Assembly: GCA_037013685.1 (NCBI GenBank)
Contig: CM072885.1
Coordinates: 3,194,199 to 3,258,198 of the forward strand
Length of the DNA stretch: 64,000 nucleotides
Reading direction: 5' to 3'
From: Acridotheres tristis
Taxonomy: Eukaryota; Chordata; Aves; Passeriformes; Sturnidae
Below, piece after piece: positions 13,362 to 25,125 of this stretch. Numbering within the stretch: position 1 is the stretch's first letter; the number at the start of each line of letters is the position of its first letter. The translations under genes and the position numbers were made by a program. The notes below the pieces were generated by a model, which searched no databases, was not told the origin of the DNA, and saw nothing but the letters and a program-made list of their open reading frames with translations.

Positions 13362-16300
13362 TGAAAAGTCTGTGAACATCCCCGCGGCTCATGTTAAACC
13401 CAGTACAACACCAGTGTGACTGCAAATGGGGTGGATAAAGGTCTGCTCCCAGCAGTGTCCACTTGGGCTTGGATCTGTAGCTCCCAGCTATTTCATCGAG
13501 CCCCAAAAGGAACTGGAATTGAGAAGAAACTGTTTGCTGGGCAAAAATGGGGAGGGGAAAAAGTTACTGGTGAGATGAATTGCCTGGTGCCTGCAGCTGT
13601 GTAAACCTGAGCTTGGCACAGTCTGGGATGAGATCCAGCACCAGAGCACCTGGTCTCAGGAAGTGGAAAATCCCTAAAACACAGGTTTTGGGTCAGTAAT
13701 CACTCAAATGGGAGACACAAACACCACCTAAGCTAAGGGCTAATGTGAGTGAATGCCAAACCAGGGCAGGGAGAGTGTGTGGGGAAAGGCAGAGGGATGC
13801 TGTGCCCAGGCTTGGGGTCCATGCTGCAAAAAGGGGGCTGGCAAATGGGCAAGATTTCAAAGGAGAGCCCTGGGAGTGAGGAAAAATTCTCAGAGGGGTG
13901 AAGCTGAGCTCAGTGTGTTACCCAAATGAGGAGGGTGGGTTTCAGCCTACCACTCTGTCCTGTGTCCAAGAGACCCCAGTCCTTGGTTCCTGTGGTGGGT
14001 GGCCTGGAGAGCACCCAGAGACTAAACCCCTCTGCTGAGAGGTTTAGGATGTACAAACCCACAGGAGTTTGTACATCCAGGAGGGTTTGACACAAGGGAA
14101 GGGTCAGGGGAAGCTCCCTGGGACACAGTCTCTGCCTGGCCAGGATCTCCCTTGTGCCAAGGGCATTGCAGAACTGAGATGCCTCCAGGATTAAATAACA
14201 GCTGAACTGGGGGATGTACAGCTTGGCTTTGGGTGCTGCAGTTGGCATCAAGCTACCCAAATCCCACCTCTCCATGTCCTGGTGGTTTCATTGACCCACA
14301 GACAGCAGCTCCTTTAGATCTGGTGGGGTCCAGTGGTTAAAGCCACCTTGGATACCTTGTGTTTATGGTGTCACCTCAGCTAAACCACAGCTACTGAATT
14401 TTATTTCTTCTGAACGTGGAGGAGTGAAGGGATAGGCTTGATCCTGCTCAGCCTGGATCAGGGAATGGGTGGCTGCCCTTAACCTGGTGCCCAGAGGCTG
14501 GTGGCACCTTACCCTGAAGCCCTGCTCACACCACATGTCCTGCCTCCAGATCTATGCTGTGCAAAATGTCACCCACACTCCTGCTGCCCTCCAGGTGGGG
14601 CACACTCAGGCCATTAAAAGTAGCCAAACATTGGATGGAGGAGGCAGCAGGGGAATTAGATAGAGGAATGTAGCCAGGAGTAGCAGTGGGAGGAAGGTGA
14701 GGAGGAGGAGGAGAGACTCTGAGGGAGCAAGGAGGAACACACCAGCCCGAGGCAGCTGCAAGGAGCTCAACAGCTGGAAGCCAAAAATAAACCTCAACAG
14801 TGAATCAATTCGCTCTGGGGAGTGGGTGAACTGGGGGAAGCAGCAGCAAGGGGGAGAGGATGGGGCAGCTGATGAACTGAGTATGCAGGAAAATCCACAG
14901 AGCAATGAATCACCTCCCCAAAAAGCCCCTTTTCCCGAAACAAGGCAATGATAAAGCAGAAAATGGCAGAGACAGAAATAATTATGAGGCAAAGGGCAGT
15001 TTTCCCCCGGTGAATAAACATGCAGAACTGGCTGACCAGAAGTCAGGGAGTCAGTGAGTGAGTGGATAAATCAGAGTGAACAAACCATAGTGGTGGGGTC
15101 TGGTTGCCAGAGGCACCTGGAGCGATGATTCCTTGACGTGTCCACCCAGCAGAGGGGCTGCAGGGCTGCCGTGGGGACATGGAAGGGCTGCAGGGCTGCC
15201 ATGGGGACATGGAGGGGCTGGAGATGCTCCTCCAGAGCTGGGTGCCAGTCCCTGAGTGCTGGGAGGACAAGGAGTCTCAGGCATGGGAAAGTGGGCTGCA
15301 AATGTTGAGCTGGGCAGAGGAGGGGATGTTGGGCACTGCCGTGGGGTGGGTGGGGGGTCCCAGGGACCAGGATGCAGAGCCCCCTAATCTCCAAAACGTG
15401 TTTTTGGAGTATGGGATGAGGCACGTGGAGCATCACAGACAATAGACATTGGGATCATAGTTGGAGTCATGGAACAACCTCTGAGGGTGTCTAAAATTTA
15501 ATAGAAAGTACATTCAGAGCTCCTCAAGGAGCAGTCTAGCTGTTAAATAGTGATGAGGAGAGTCTAGAAAAATTGTGGAGAGAAACAGGTTTCTTGAAGA
15601 AAATGCTTCGTGTACAGAAGACTTTGGAATTAAAAAAAAAAAAAAAAAAGCTTTGGAATGAAAAAAAATCTTAGGATCTTAGATGAGATATCACAGACAT
15701 TGCACCTTGCAGAAGGCACAGGTTTATTTATTAGGACATGGCTGCTTTTGGCCACCATAGGAAAGACCCTGTGTAGAGCAAGGAACCATGATTTGTGAAT
15801 TAGTTTTGGGTGTTTTATCAGAAAAGAAAGAATTTGGGGCTGCTTTTTTCTGAGCTGAGTGACCCAGGCACTAGACTGGAGTCCAGCTCTGTCCCTGTTC
15901 CATCCTCACCCGTCCCCTCATTGCTGCTCCTTGAGGCTGTTTTAGGAAAAGGATGGTGGGCATGAATGCTGGAAGGACTTTGGAGCTGGGAAGGGGTCTG
16001 TCTCCCACCAAGTGCCCCCTCCCCGTGCAGCTGCTCTCCACATCAGCTTTTCCCAGTAACCATCCCAAGGGTCTCGAGCATCCCAGCACTGTGCTGAGGA
16101 AGGGAATGTCCGTGAACAGGTGCAGGCAGGGACACGGACAGAGAAAAGAAGATTATTCACGTGGACACAGAACCTTTCATATCAAGCTCTACACAACTCA
16201 GTGGGCACGGAGATGCTCCCAGCCCTGTCCAGGGGTTTGCAGTGAGGGCTCCAGTCCCAGGGCTCCAGGGAGGAGCAGTCTCACCTGCTGGTGTGCGGCA

Positions 16301-16839
16301 GTGCTGTCACTAGAGGGGAGCAGAACCATGTGCACGGGGCTGGGCTGGCACTGCTGTGGCAGCGAGGGGACAGTGACAGAGACACCCAGAGCAGCTCTGA
16401 GCTGGAGAAAGGGGAATCTTTGTCCTCTTGGGCTGGGCAGGGAGGCAGCGAGGGGCGGTGGGTGAAAGTGCAGGGAAAGGAGCGGCTGAAGCGATGCTGG
16501 GCTCGCCAGGGACACACTTGGGTGCCGTGTCCCCTCTCTGCAGTGCCTCTCACCGCTGGAGAGCTGACACTGGGGGCTGAAATGGGGTTCCAGGGGCACC
16601 CCATAGTGCAGGGTCGTGGCCGGCAGGGCTGGCTGGGGACTTTGAGCACTGGTGGCTCTGCCAAGGAGGTGGCACTGCTCCTGGGGACAGTGGGGACAGC
16701 TCATCGGGTGAGGCATCCCTCTGCCACCACCCTGCTGGGAGCTGAGACCCTCCTGGGATGGGTTAACGGGAGGGACTGGGGGTCTGGGAGCAAAGGTGGA
16801 GGAGGCACGAAGTGGCAGGAAGGGGACAGGGCCCCAGAC
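13362..16839. other. Gene-poor stretch with a short tandem duplication and A-runs
   Basis: No gene is supported. A 30-bp unit is repeated twice at about 15155-15214, with one base difference ('gggctgcagggctgcc' core). An A-run of about 18 lies at 15632-15649. Open frames of 120-240 codons on the minus strand near 16.2-16.9 kb run into the adjacent minisatellite and are low-complexity shadows. Confidence 0.4.
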
Positions 16840-16849
16840 TGCCCTTGGA

Positions 16850-17308
16850 GGGATGACCATGGAGGGATGAGCAGGTAAGGATGACCCTGGAGGGTTGACT
16901 GTGGGGAGGTGACCATGGGGGCTGGCCATGAAGGAATGGCCATGGGAGATGAGCGTGGGGGGTGACCATGGGGGATGACCATGGAAGGATGATCATGGAA
17001 GGATGATTATGGGAAATGACCATGGAAGGATGATCATGGGGGTTTGGCCATGAAGGGATGACCATGGGGGATGACCATGGGGAGTTGGCCATGAAGGGAT
17101 GACCGTGGAAGGATGACCATGGGGGATGATCAAGGAAGGATGACCATGGGAGATGACCATGGGAGATGACCATGGAAGGATGATCATGGAAGGATGATTA
17201 TGGGAAATGACCATGGAAGGATGATCATGGGGGTTTGGCCATGAAGGGATAGCCATGAAGGATGACCATGGGGGATGATCAAGGAAGGATGACCATGGGG
17301 GCTGCCCG
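16850..17308. repeat. Minisatellite with 'gatgaccatggggg'-like units
   Basis: About 460 bp consists of degenerate units of roughly 13-16 bp built on 'gatgaccatgg' with variable spacers ('gggg', 'aagga', 'ggtttggcc'). A higher-order repeat is visible. A block with 'gatcatggaaggatgatta' and 'gggggtttggccatgaaggg' near 16985-17060 recurs near 17170-17250, so units of about 190 bp have themselves been duplicated. The minus-strand proline/histidine-rich frames here are translations of the repeat. Confidence 0.9.
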
Positions 17309-17310
17309 CG

Positions 17311-18344
17311 CTGTGTTGGTGGTTCTGGCAGTCTATGGACCCCAGGGAATGTGCAGCACACACTCATGGAAGCCACACCACCCACAGGCAAGGCTGGTCT
17401 CCAAACCAGCTGCTCTAGGACCTGGAGATTTTCTCCTTTATGAAGATGAGAAGAAAAATAAGTAATTTCCCCCTTTGCCCCTGGAGATTTGGAGAATTCC
17501 CCTCCTCTCCTTGCATGCTGGGCTTGGCTCCATTTACACCCTGAGCTCTCCCATGGGGCTGCCTTGGCCACAATCCACCTTCAGCCCATCCACATCTCTG
17601 GGGAAAACTTTCCCCAAGCATTTGTCAGCTGCAGATCAAGATAATTTCCCAGCATATTTGGAAACAAATGCATCCTGTAATTTTCTTCCTTTTTCTACTG
17701 CTCCTGAGAGATTTTTGACACAAAGTCAACCTATTCACCAGCAGCTGCCAGGAGTTTAGTTCAATAACAACTCTTGCTGACGGAGCTCTGCCCATGTCAG
17801 TACAAGCCTCAATCATTTTGGTTCTCCCAGTGCAGGTCATGGAGCCTGGAAATGCCAGGACTTGCTGCTTTGGCCAGCACAGGGCTATGTCTCTCTGCCA
17901 ACCTCATACAATACAGGTTAATTTACTGTTTTTCTTAATGCCACCTCTCCTGCAGAGAAATTTCAGGGCATTTTGGTAGCTCAGCCATGCCAGTCGTGGA
18001 AAACTGCATTGATCCCTTGGCAGGAGCAGGACAGGAGGATCCATGTGGTGCCTCTGGGTTTCTGGGGGAAGGTGGAATATCAGGAGAAGACAAGTCGACA
18101 GTGTCAGCATGGATGAGCCGAAGTTTTGTTTCTCAGGTGATGGATGAAGGACACTTCCTCTGGTCCTAGCACAGCAGCTTTTGTGTAAGCCATGGGCAGA
18201 TGCAGCCATGGATGCAATTTGGAGAATTTCCATGGGGAGCCACCAGCGAGTCATTCCCATGCACCATTCCTGTGCTGCCAGGTGAAATACTTCATGTAAA
18301 CTTTACAACAACAGAAACCTTCATTCTGCCCTGCTGTGAAATCA
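17311..18344. other. Gene-poor stretch, nothing recognised
   Basis: No exon, RNA gene or recognisable mobile element was found. Open frames are short and overlap on both strands. Confidence 0.4.
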
Positions 18345-18435
18345 CAGAGCCATAGAATGGTCTGTGTTGGAAGGACCTTAAAGATCCTCTACCCCCCTGC
18401 CATGGAAGGGACACCTTCCCCAAGACCAGGTTGCC
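18345..18435 (-). mobile_element. CR1 LINE 3' tip (antisense)
   Basis: The plus strand carries 'catagaatggtctgtgttgg', 'aaggaccttaaagatcctct' and 'gaagggacaccttcccc', the reverse complement of the CR1 tip, truncated after about 90 bp. Confidence 0.8.
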
Positions 18436-20314
18436 CATAAGGAAATGTGGTTTGGAGTTTTATTCCTCCAGAACTTTCTCTTACAGGTCACTGTCAGAGC
18501 TGGTATTTGCTCAGCTCTTTATTAGCTGCAAATAATGTTCAGTGCTGGATTTTTGTTATTCTTGAGCTAACAGTGGTGATGCCACAGGTGGGGAGAACTG
18601 GAAAACAGCCCAGGCATTTTAGCCCAAGGTGGTAAATTTGCATCAGAGACACCTAAATTGATCCTTTCTGGTGGCACTTCCAAATGTGTGGCCAAAGTAG
18701 AGGTTGTTAAAAGCTCAGCCAAGCTTGGGGGCAGGAAGGAATATCCTCAGCAAAGAGGAGGTGATAGCAGGTTTATGGTACATAAAAAATCATTGCAATT
18801 AGGAAATAGGTTTGTTTGTCTGCTATGAAGTGCTGGTTTGGAAACAGGAGATAAAATATTAGCTGGTATTAGATCTTGAGCTCAACAGCTAAAATTACTG
18901 CCAGCAGGAATGATTTGGGTCCGGAGGGAGAGACACATAGGCAAAAACGGCTTGCCTGGGGAGGACAGAAGCAAAAAAAAAAAAAAATAGTGTTGTATTT
19001 TTTGTACTTTGTTCCTGAGCAGTGGAGACCGCTGAAACTCCTGGGGGGATTATTGTCTACTGGAGCAACAGCAGGCTGGATGTTGGGTGCAAACAGGCTG
19101 TGATATTGCAATGACCTGAAGGTAACTGCGAAACAAAGAACAAGAAGTGCTAACGAATGCCTTGTTTTTATAAGGAAGTTTTCTCCCCATCAGAGAACTT
19201 CCTGCAGCAAAAACAAGTGCAGCTGCTCCTTTTTTTCTTTCCTTTTTTTTTTTTTTTTAGTTTTTTTGTTTTGTTTTTTGGTTTTTTTTTAGTTTTAATT
19301 TCTTTCAGATTTGCTGTTTGAGAAACAGCTGGTTGAAAACTTGTTCTGTGGCACCCCATGAGCTGACAAATTCCTGGACAGATGGGCATGTGGCGAGGGC
19401 TGCTTCAGCCAGGTTAAGTGGCCCCAGTCACCAGCCAAACTTGAAGTCTAAACTGAGGCCTAGAAAGAGTAAAGCAGTGCTTAAGGTTCCTACCAAATCT
19501 CAAAGTCCCACACAGTGGAAATCAGTGCCATGGAATGCCACGACTGTGGATACTTCCAGCACCACCAGTGGTTTGTGTTCCCCTGTAGCTGGAGCTCTCA
19601 GTAAAGGTTAAATCAACCTGTAATTGACCCTAAAAGCCAGAGAGACCAGCTTGTACACTGGCTGTGTCACTGGTCAGCTGCTCCTTCCAAGGCTATGGAC
19701 CACAGGACACTACAGCAGAGTTGTAGGGACAACTTTTCCATTGGATTGAGTTCAGCCCCAGGGACAGAGCTCAGCATTTGGGTGATAACACATCCTTTGC
19801 ACCCACAAGTTGTACCCTGGGACATTTTCTCCATTTTTATGGTGCCTCTGGAGCTGTTCCTTTATGACATTACCCCAAGTATGGAACCATCCTGTGAGTT
19901 TAAAGGGCACAAGTTCACTCCTGACATGGACTCGTTGGCTTTGCCACTCATTTGATGCAGTAACTTGTTTGGTTGGCTGTTTTCCCCTTTTTTACTAAGG
20001 TTTCTGGGCTGCCATTAGCAGAATTAAATATCTGCCTTCACACGTTCAGCTCCACTGTTTTGTTTTGTTGCTGGGACCCCAACCTGCAGCAGCAGCTCTG
20101 TATTGAAGGGAAATACTTTAATCCAAGCAGTGAAATGCAAATTGTATCAGTTTCATAGGCAACTGTAAGAGCTGTTTTTTTCATTTATCCTCTGCTCTTT
20201 TTCAGGACATCTGGGTTCTCCTCCTATCCTTGTCTCCTGTTACCCAGAGTGGATCAGGAGGACCTTGCAAGCCTAAGATGTCACCAATACATAAAAATAT
20301 AAAGGTAGGTGTCA
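18436..20314. other. Gene-poor stretch with a T-rich tract
   Basis: No gene is supported. A strongly T-rich low-complexity tract lies at about 19229-19302 (runs of T broken by G, C and A). Lysine-rich frames on the minus strand across it are artefacts. Confidence 0.45.
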
Positions 20315-20590
20315 AGGGCATGGTGCCAGACTCTTCTCAGTGGTGCCCAGTGACAGGACAAGGAGCAATGGCCATAAACTAAAACACAAGAAGCTCCACC
20401 TCAACACAAGGAAGAAATTCTTTATGGTAAGGGTGGCACTGGAAAAGGCTGCCCAATTAGGGTGTGGAGTCTCCCTCTCTAAAGACATTCCAACCCCCCC
20501 TGGATGTGCTCCTGTGTCACCTGCTCTGGGCAGACAGGGGGGTTGATCTCAAGACCTCCCTTCCATCATTAAAGATTCTGTGATTCTGTA
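20315..20590 (+). mobile_element. CR1 LINE 3' fragment (sense), different subfamily
   Basis: Sense CR1-type tail: 'gtgacaggacaaggagcaat', 'cataaactaaaacacaagaa', 'aggaagaaattctttatgg' and a terminal 'gattctgtgattctgt' repeat. The wording differs from the other tails in this window, which suggests another CR1 subfamily. Confidence 0.8.
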
Positions 20591-22122
20591 AGAAAATGTG
20601 AAAATTCAGCCAGGACTGTGCTGATGGACATAGTGCAAAGTAGCTCCACTGGGACAGTAAGTCTGCTCCAACATCATTTTCACCTGGGGGAAGGAGAAAA
20701 GAGAATTAGTGCAGTGGGTCATTTTCCAGGTGAGGAGCTGCAGCTGATGCTCTTCCATGCACAAGTGATGATTTGTGTTGGTAGCTGCAGTTATGGTCCT
20801 TTGGATTTAAACACACACCATGTAGCCAGACAAAAACGTATAGACTCAGGATATAGACATGGATGACCATGGACAACCAGCCCCAGATCGTGCCCTGGCC
20901 CCAGGACCCCCAGACATCCTCCCCTGGTACCTCTGGACACCCGTGTGTGGTCCAGAGGATGCAGTGCTGAGCACACTGGGGCAGGACTCGAGGGCAGGCA
21001 TCCAGCCAGCCTCTCTTCTCTTCCAGGTCTCATGAAAGGAAGTGAATTTCTGGCCAGAGAGCTGTTTGGAGGGGAGATGTCTGCTTGGGGCTGGCCACTG
21101 GGTCCAGCTGGGGAGTTGTTGGATGGATTTGCCCATAACTGGCACTGCTGCAGGAGAAACCTGACAGCAGAGAATGATGGAAAACAACACTTGGCATGCC
21201 AAGGGGCTGCAGGGCTAATGCTTGCCTGCCAGTTCATCTCCCATCTCCAGAAATGATGGCTGTTATCTGGTGCCACAGGGCTTTTATCCACCCCACAGTG
21301 CCCACATAAAATTGCTGCTCTCTCCCTTTAGTGGCATCCCCTCAAAGAGACAGGGTCACACTGAAATTGCTCCTAAGAGGGATTAGGGATTTGGAGCAGC
21401 CTGGCAAAGGCCCCTCCTGACCTCACCCCACACCAAGCAGGGCTCTGTCTTGTAGGAAGTGACTGGGAATAATGCCCAGTGAGCTGCTGGAGAACACTTG
21501 ACTGAGGCACCATCCTGCTCCTGGCCCCTGGCTGCACCCTGCTCTTTTTAACTCACGTGTAAGAAATCTGACCTCAACTTCTGCTTTTCACTTTCACCTG
21601 GTAAGCGTCTGTGCTGGTGACCCCACATGCTCCCAGTCACCAAATTTCCTTTTCATGACCAAAGCTCCTTGCAGTGCAGAAAACACAGGGAAGAAAACTT
21701 CCCTCCACTCCCCATCCTTGGCCAGTATTTGCTCTGGGGAGTTGAATTGCCATTGATCACCAACAGGAATTCAGGTTTCAGAGTCAGAACCCAACTGAGG
21801 CGAGGCAGCAGGGACAGTGTGTTTGATAAATACTGTCAAAGTCCCCCTCTTCCCCCGTGCACAAGTTGTAACGTGGTGTCCTGTCAGTTGCTCAGAGGCT
21901 CCTGTGTGTCATGCTGCTGTAATACCTGGAGGGGGCCGGCTTTGTGCCCTGCTTTGGGAATCAGTGGGGTGTGAGACATTTAGGGGATTGAATTGCAAAC
22001 CCCTTCTCCTCCTCCTCCTCCTCGTGAGGGTTCCTGCTGTGAAATGGTGCTTGGTGCTGCTGGTGGTGCTTTTGAGGACATTTTCTACGAGTGTCTACAA
22101 AATATGGATGGCTGCAACGCTG
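20591..22122. other. Gene-poor stretch, nothing recognised
   Basis: No supported gene. Overlapping frames of 103-166 codons at 20.8-21.3 kb lie on both strands with no recognisable protein features. A short CTC-rich run sits at about 22004-22024. Confidence 0.4.
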
Positions 22123-22123
22123 T

Positions 22124-22124
22124 T

Positions 22125-22203
<79 letters not shown>
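22124..22203. repeat. (ATC)n trinucleotide microsatellite
   Basis: About 26 uninterrupted TCA/ATC triplets, followed by a short CCT run. Depending on frame and strand it reads as poly-Ser, poly-Ile or poly-Asp. None of these is credible as protein, because the frames have no domain and run straight into a CR1 fragment. Confidence 0.97.
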
Positions 22204-22204
<1 letters not shown>

Positions 22205-22244
22205 CCTCCTCCCTGGGCAACATGGGAGAGGAGCCCTTTATAAG

Positions 22245-22511
22245 ACCAGGGAGTGACAGGACAAGGGGGAAAATGACAGAGGACGGGGTTAGATCAGGTA
22301 TTAGGAAAAAATTCTTTACTCTGAAAGTAGTGAGGCACAGTTTGCCCAGAGAAGCTGTGGCTGCCTCATCCCTGGAAATGTTCAAGGCCAGGTTGGATGG
22401 GGCTTGAAGAGACCTGGGATAGTGGGAGATGTCTCTGCCCATGACAGAGGAGTTGTAACCAGGTGTTCTTTAAGGACCCTGCTGACCCAAACCATCCTGT
22501 GATTCTGTGGT
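22245..22511 (+). mobile_element. CR1 LINE 3' fragment (sense)
   Basis: Sense CR1 tail starting at 'gagtgacaggacaaggggg' and passing through 'ttgcccagagaagctgtggc', 'caaggccaggttggatgggg' and 'ctgtgattctgtgg'. Confidence 0.85.
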
Positions 22512-22774
22512 TACTCAAAAGGTAAATTGATTACTCAAAGAGCAGTGTCTCTCTCCTGAAAGAAAATAGCCCTTCCATGCCCCTCACTCTTTCGGGAATA
22601 ACAAAAAAAAAAGTTTCTTTCTTCAACCCCCATCATAGAAGTGTGGGATCAGCAGATGCAATCCCCGTTATTAGGGCAGCTGGGAAAATCCTCCCCGCAG
22701 CAGCAGATCAGCCCTACTCACACCAGTAACACCAGTAACACACCAGTAACTCTGGGCCACCTCTGTAAAGATCA

Positions 22775-23120
22775 TAAATTGAATCATAAATTTGGTTAGA
22801 AGACACCTTAAAAATCATCTCATTTGAACCCCCTGCCACGGGCAAGGACACCTTCCACTATCCCAGGGTGCTCTAAGCCCCTTCCAGTCTGGCCTTGGAC
22901 ATTTCCAGGGATCTGGGGACAACCCCAGCTTCTCTGGGAACCCTGAGCTAGGGCCTCCCCACCCTCAAAGGGAAGAGTTTCTTGCTTGTATCTAATGTAA
23001 ATCTACCCTCCTTCAGCTTAAATCCTTGTACTATCACTGCTTTTTGATGCAAAAGTTCCCTCTCCAGCCTTCCTGTGAGCCCCTTTTAGGTACTGGAAGG
23101 GGCTGTAAGGTCTCCACAAT
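22775..23120 (-). mobile_element. CR1 LINE 3' fragment (antisense)
   Basis: Reverse complement of the CR1 tail: 'aaggacaccttccactatcc', 'cagggtgctctaagcccctt', 'gggcctccccaccctcaaag' and 'ggtactggaaggggctgtaa'. Only about 260 bp separates it from the sense copy to its left, so the pair forms an inverted arrangement. Confidence 0.85.
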
Positions 23121-24879
23121 AACAAGATTAGCAGTCTCTTCCCAAAGTGCATTTTCACTTTTGTTTCCTCAAAACATAGACAAAGTACAACTACTTCCTG
23201 ATCTTATTTGTCATTGTTTTCCCAAAACTGTTCTTCCCCATCCTTGCCCGTGCTGAGCTGGGCCTTTGCTGGTGTGCATACTGGGGACAGTATTTGAATC
23301 TTGGAGGAATCTCGTGCCAAATGCCATATCCCGGTGCCGTTGTGTTTTTTGCTGTGGTGGGCTGCAGGACTCAGCACTGTCACATCACCACCAGACAGCC
23401 ACAGCTTCAGGCACTGGAATTTCAGATTAGTTCTGACATCTCCAGTACTGGTCTTGCTCTGGCCTCCAGTGCATGCCCAGGCTGGTCTGACCCCACAGCA
23501 TCTCTGTCCCAATCCAGTCCATTCCATGTCTCAGACCTTTGTTAACTCTCATGGTGGAAGTGGAATGGGGATGAAGTGGAAAAATCATATCTTGAAAGAT
23601 CTCCTACCATGGTTATAAATTTCAAGGTGGTATTTTCCACCTAGAATATCTCTCTAACTTGTTTTGATCCTATTAAATATTAATCCTGCTCCCCTATGTT
23701 CTTGAACTCCTTTCCTTCTTGGAAGAGATTGTGAATTTAACAAGGATATGGTCTCCTCCATCAGCTGAGCTACCAATAAAGGCAGTGAACAGGACCTTGG
23801 GAGATTGTGTGGACCATTAAAGGCAGTTCTATGGAAGCATTTCCCATCATTTCCCACATCTATCCCAATGCATTGTGTCAGCCTCTGATTTCTCAAATAC
23901 TGCCACGGGAGACATGATCCAAAGTCTTTGCAAAGAAAGAGCAATATGAAATCATCTGTCTCTCCCTTACCCACAAGGTCTGCTGCCAGCTCACAGGAGG
24001 AAATCAGACTTGGTCTTTACAAACCCTCTTTCTCATGCTACTTTACAGGTGCTTGCAGAAAGGTGGCTGCAGCAGTTGTTCTGGAATGAAATGAAACTCA
24101 CCCTCCCAGGTTTATACGTTCCAGGGTCCATCTTTTCCTTCCAACCCCTTATTTCTAAAGATAAGCATGACTTCCCCTCTTTCTTCATGTGCAAGCATTT
24201 TCTTACCCTGCTCAAGTTCCTCAAGGCAATTTCTAGCAGCTGTTTTTAAGTATGGCAGAGGAGCCCCTGAGACTGGAGAGGTGAAGGCATCTCCTGCTGC
24301 TGTGTACTCTCTGCTTTTTAGATGTCCCCATCAATAACCACCCTGTGCACTGAGTAGCACATTCAGAGATCCTCCTGGTCATCTGATGATGGTCAGAGCA
24401 CCTAAAAAGGGATTTTTCATTGCCCCAGATCAGGTGTGAGCTGTGTTTGGCCTTTCTCATTTAGTCCCAGTAAGCTCAGCATAAGGAGGCTCATCTCTTT
24501 CAAGCTGACCTAGTTTCTACTTAGTGCCACCTCCTGAGATGAGGTCAGTGAAGAGCTTGAGCTTTATCTGACCTGTAGTGATGCTTCTTGCCTTCATTTC
24601 AGAGAACTTTGACCTTGAGATCTTATCATTTGTTTTATGTAAGGAACGAGTCAAGGCGTATGTGTGTTCAGCTATAAGCATTTGCAAATCTGAATTTCAG
24701 AACTCTTCCAAAACACCTTTAAAGAACAAAAATGATGGTTAGTTGTAGAATTATTGACTAAGGGAAAGAGCAGATTTTAGGACCTAAAATAAAGGGTGAA
24801 TTTGTGGGTTATTTCCCCTTTAGCCTGATTCGAGTAAATAATCTTTTCAATGATTGAAAGCTGTCCTGAATCACCAATT
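23121..24879. other. Gene-poor stretch, nothing recognised
   Basis: No exon or RNA gene is supported. The 105-107-codon frames at 23.2-23.6 kb overlap on opposite strands and carry no recognisable features. Confidence 0.4.
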
Positions 24880-25125
24880 GCAGTACAGGAAATGGCCTCC
24901 AGTTGTGCCTGGGGAGGTTTAGATTGGCTATTTGCAAAAATTTATTCACTGAAAGGGTTGTCAAGTGTTGGAACAGGCTGTCCAGGGCAGTGTGTAAGAT
25001 GTGTAAGATGTGTAAATGTGGCATTTGGGAATGTGGTTTATTGGTGGCCTTGGCAGTGCTGGGTTGCTGTTTGGACTTGGTGATCTTAGAACGCTTTTCC
25101 AACCTAAATAATTTTATAATAATGC
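24880..25125 (+). mobile_element. Decayed CR1-like fragment (sense)
   Basis: Degenerate CR1 wording is visible: 'tgcctggggaggtttagatt', 'aaatttattcactgaaaggg', 'ggaacaggctgtccagggca' and 'ggacttggtgatcttagaac'. The middle contains a short 'taagatgtg' duplication. Divergence from the other copies suggests an older insertion. Confidence 0.65.

Noticed and set aside
16850..17308. Regularly spaced repeats that superficially recall a CRISPR array
   Set aside because: There are no unique spacers of constant length, no leader and no cas genes, and the context is a vertebrate genome. It is a minisatellite.
16198..17571. Long minus-strand frames (up to 243 codons) rich in His, Pro and Ser
   Set aside because: They are translations of the 'gatgaccatgg' minisatellite and its flank. 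Repeat periods not divisible by three would give shifting frames.
21817..22442. Poly-Ser, poly-Ile and poly-Asp proteins
   Set aside because: All derive from the ATC microsatellite read in different frames and strands, fused to CR1 text.
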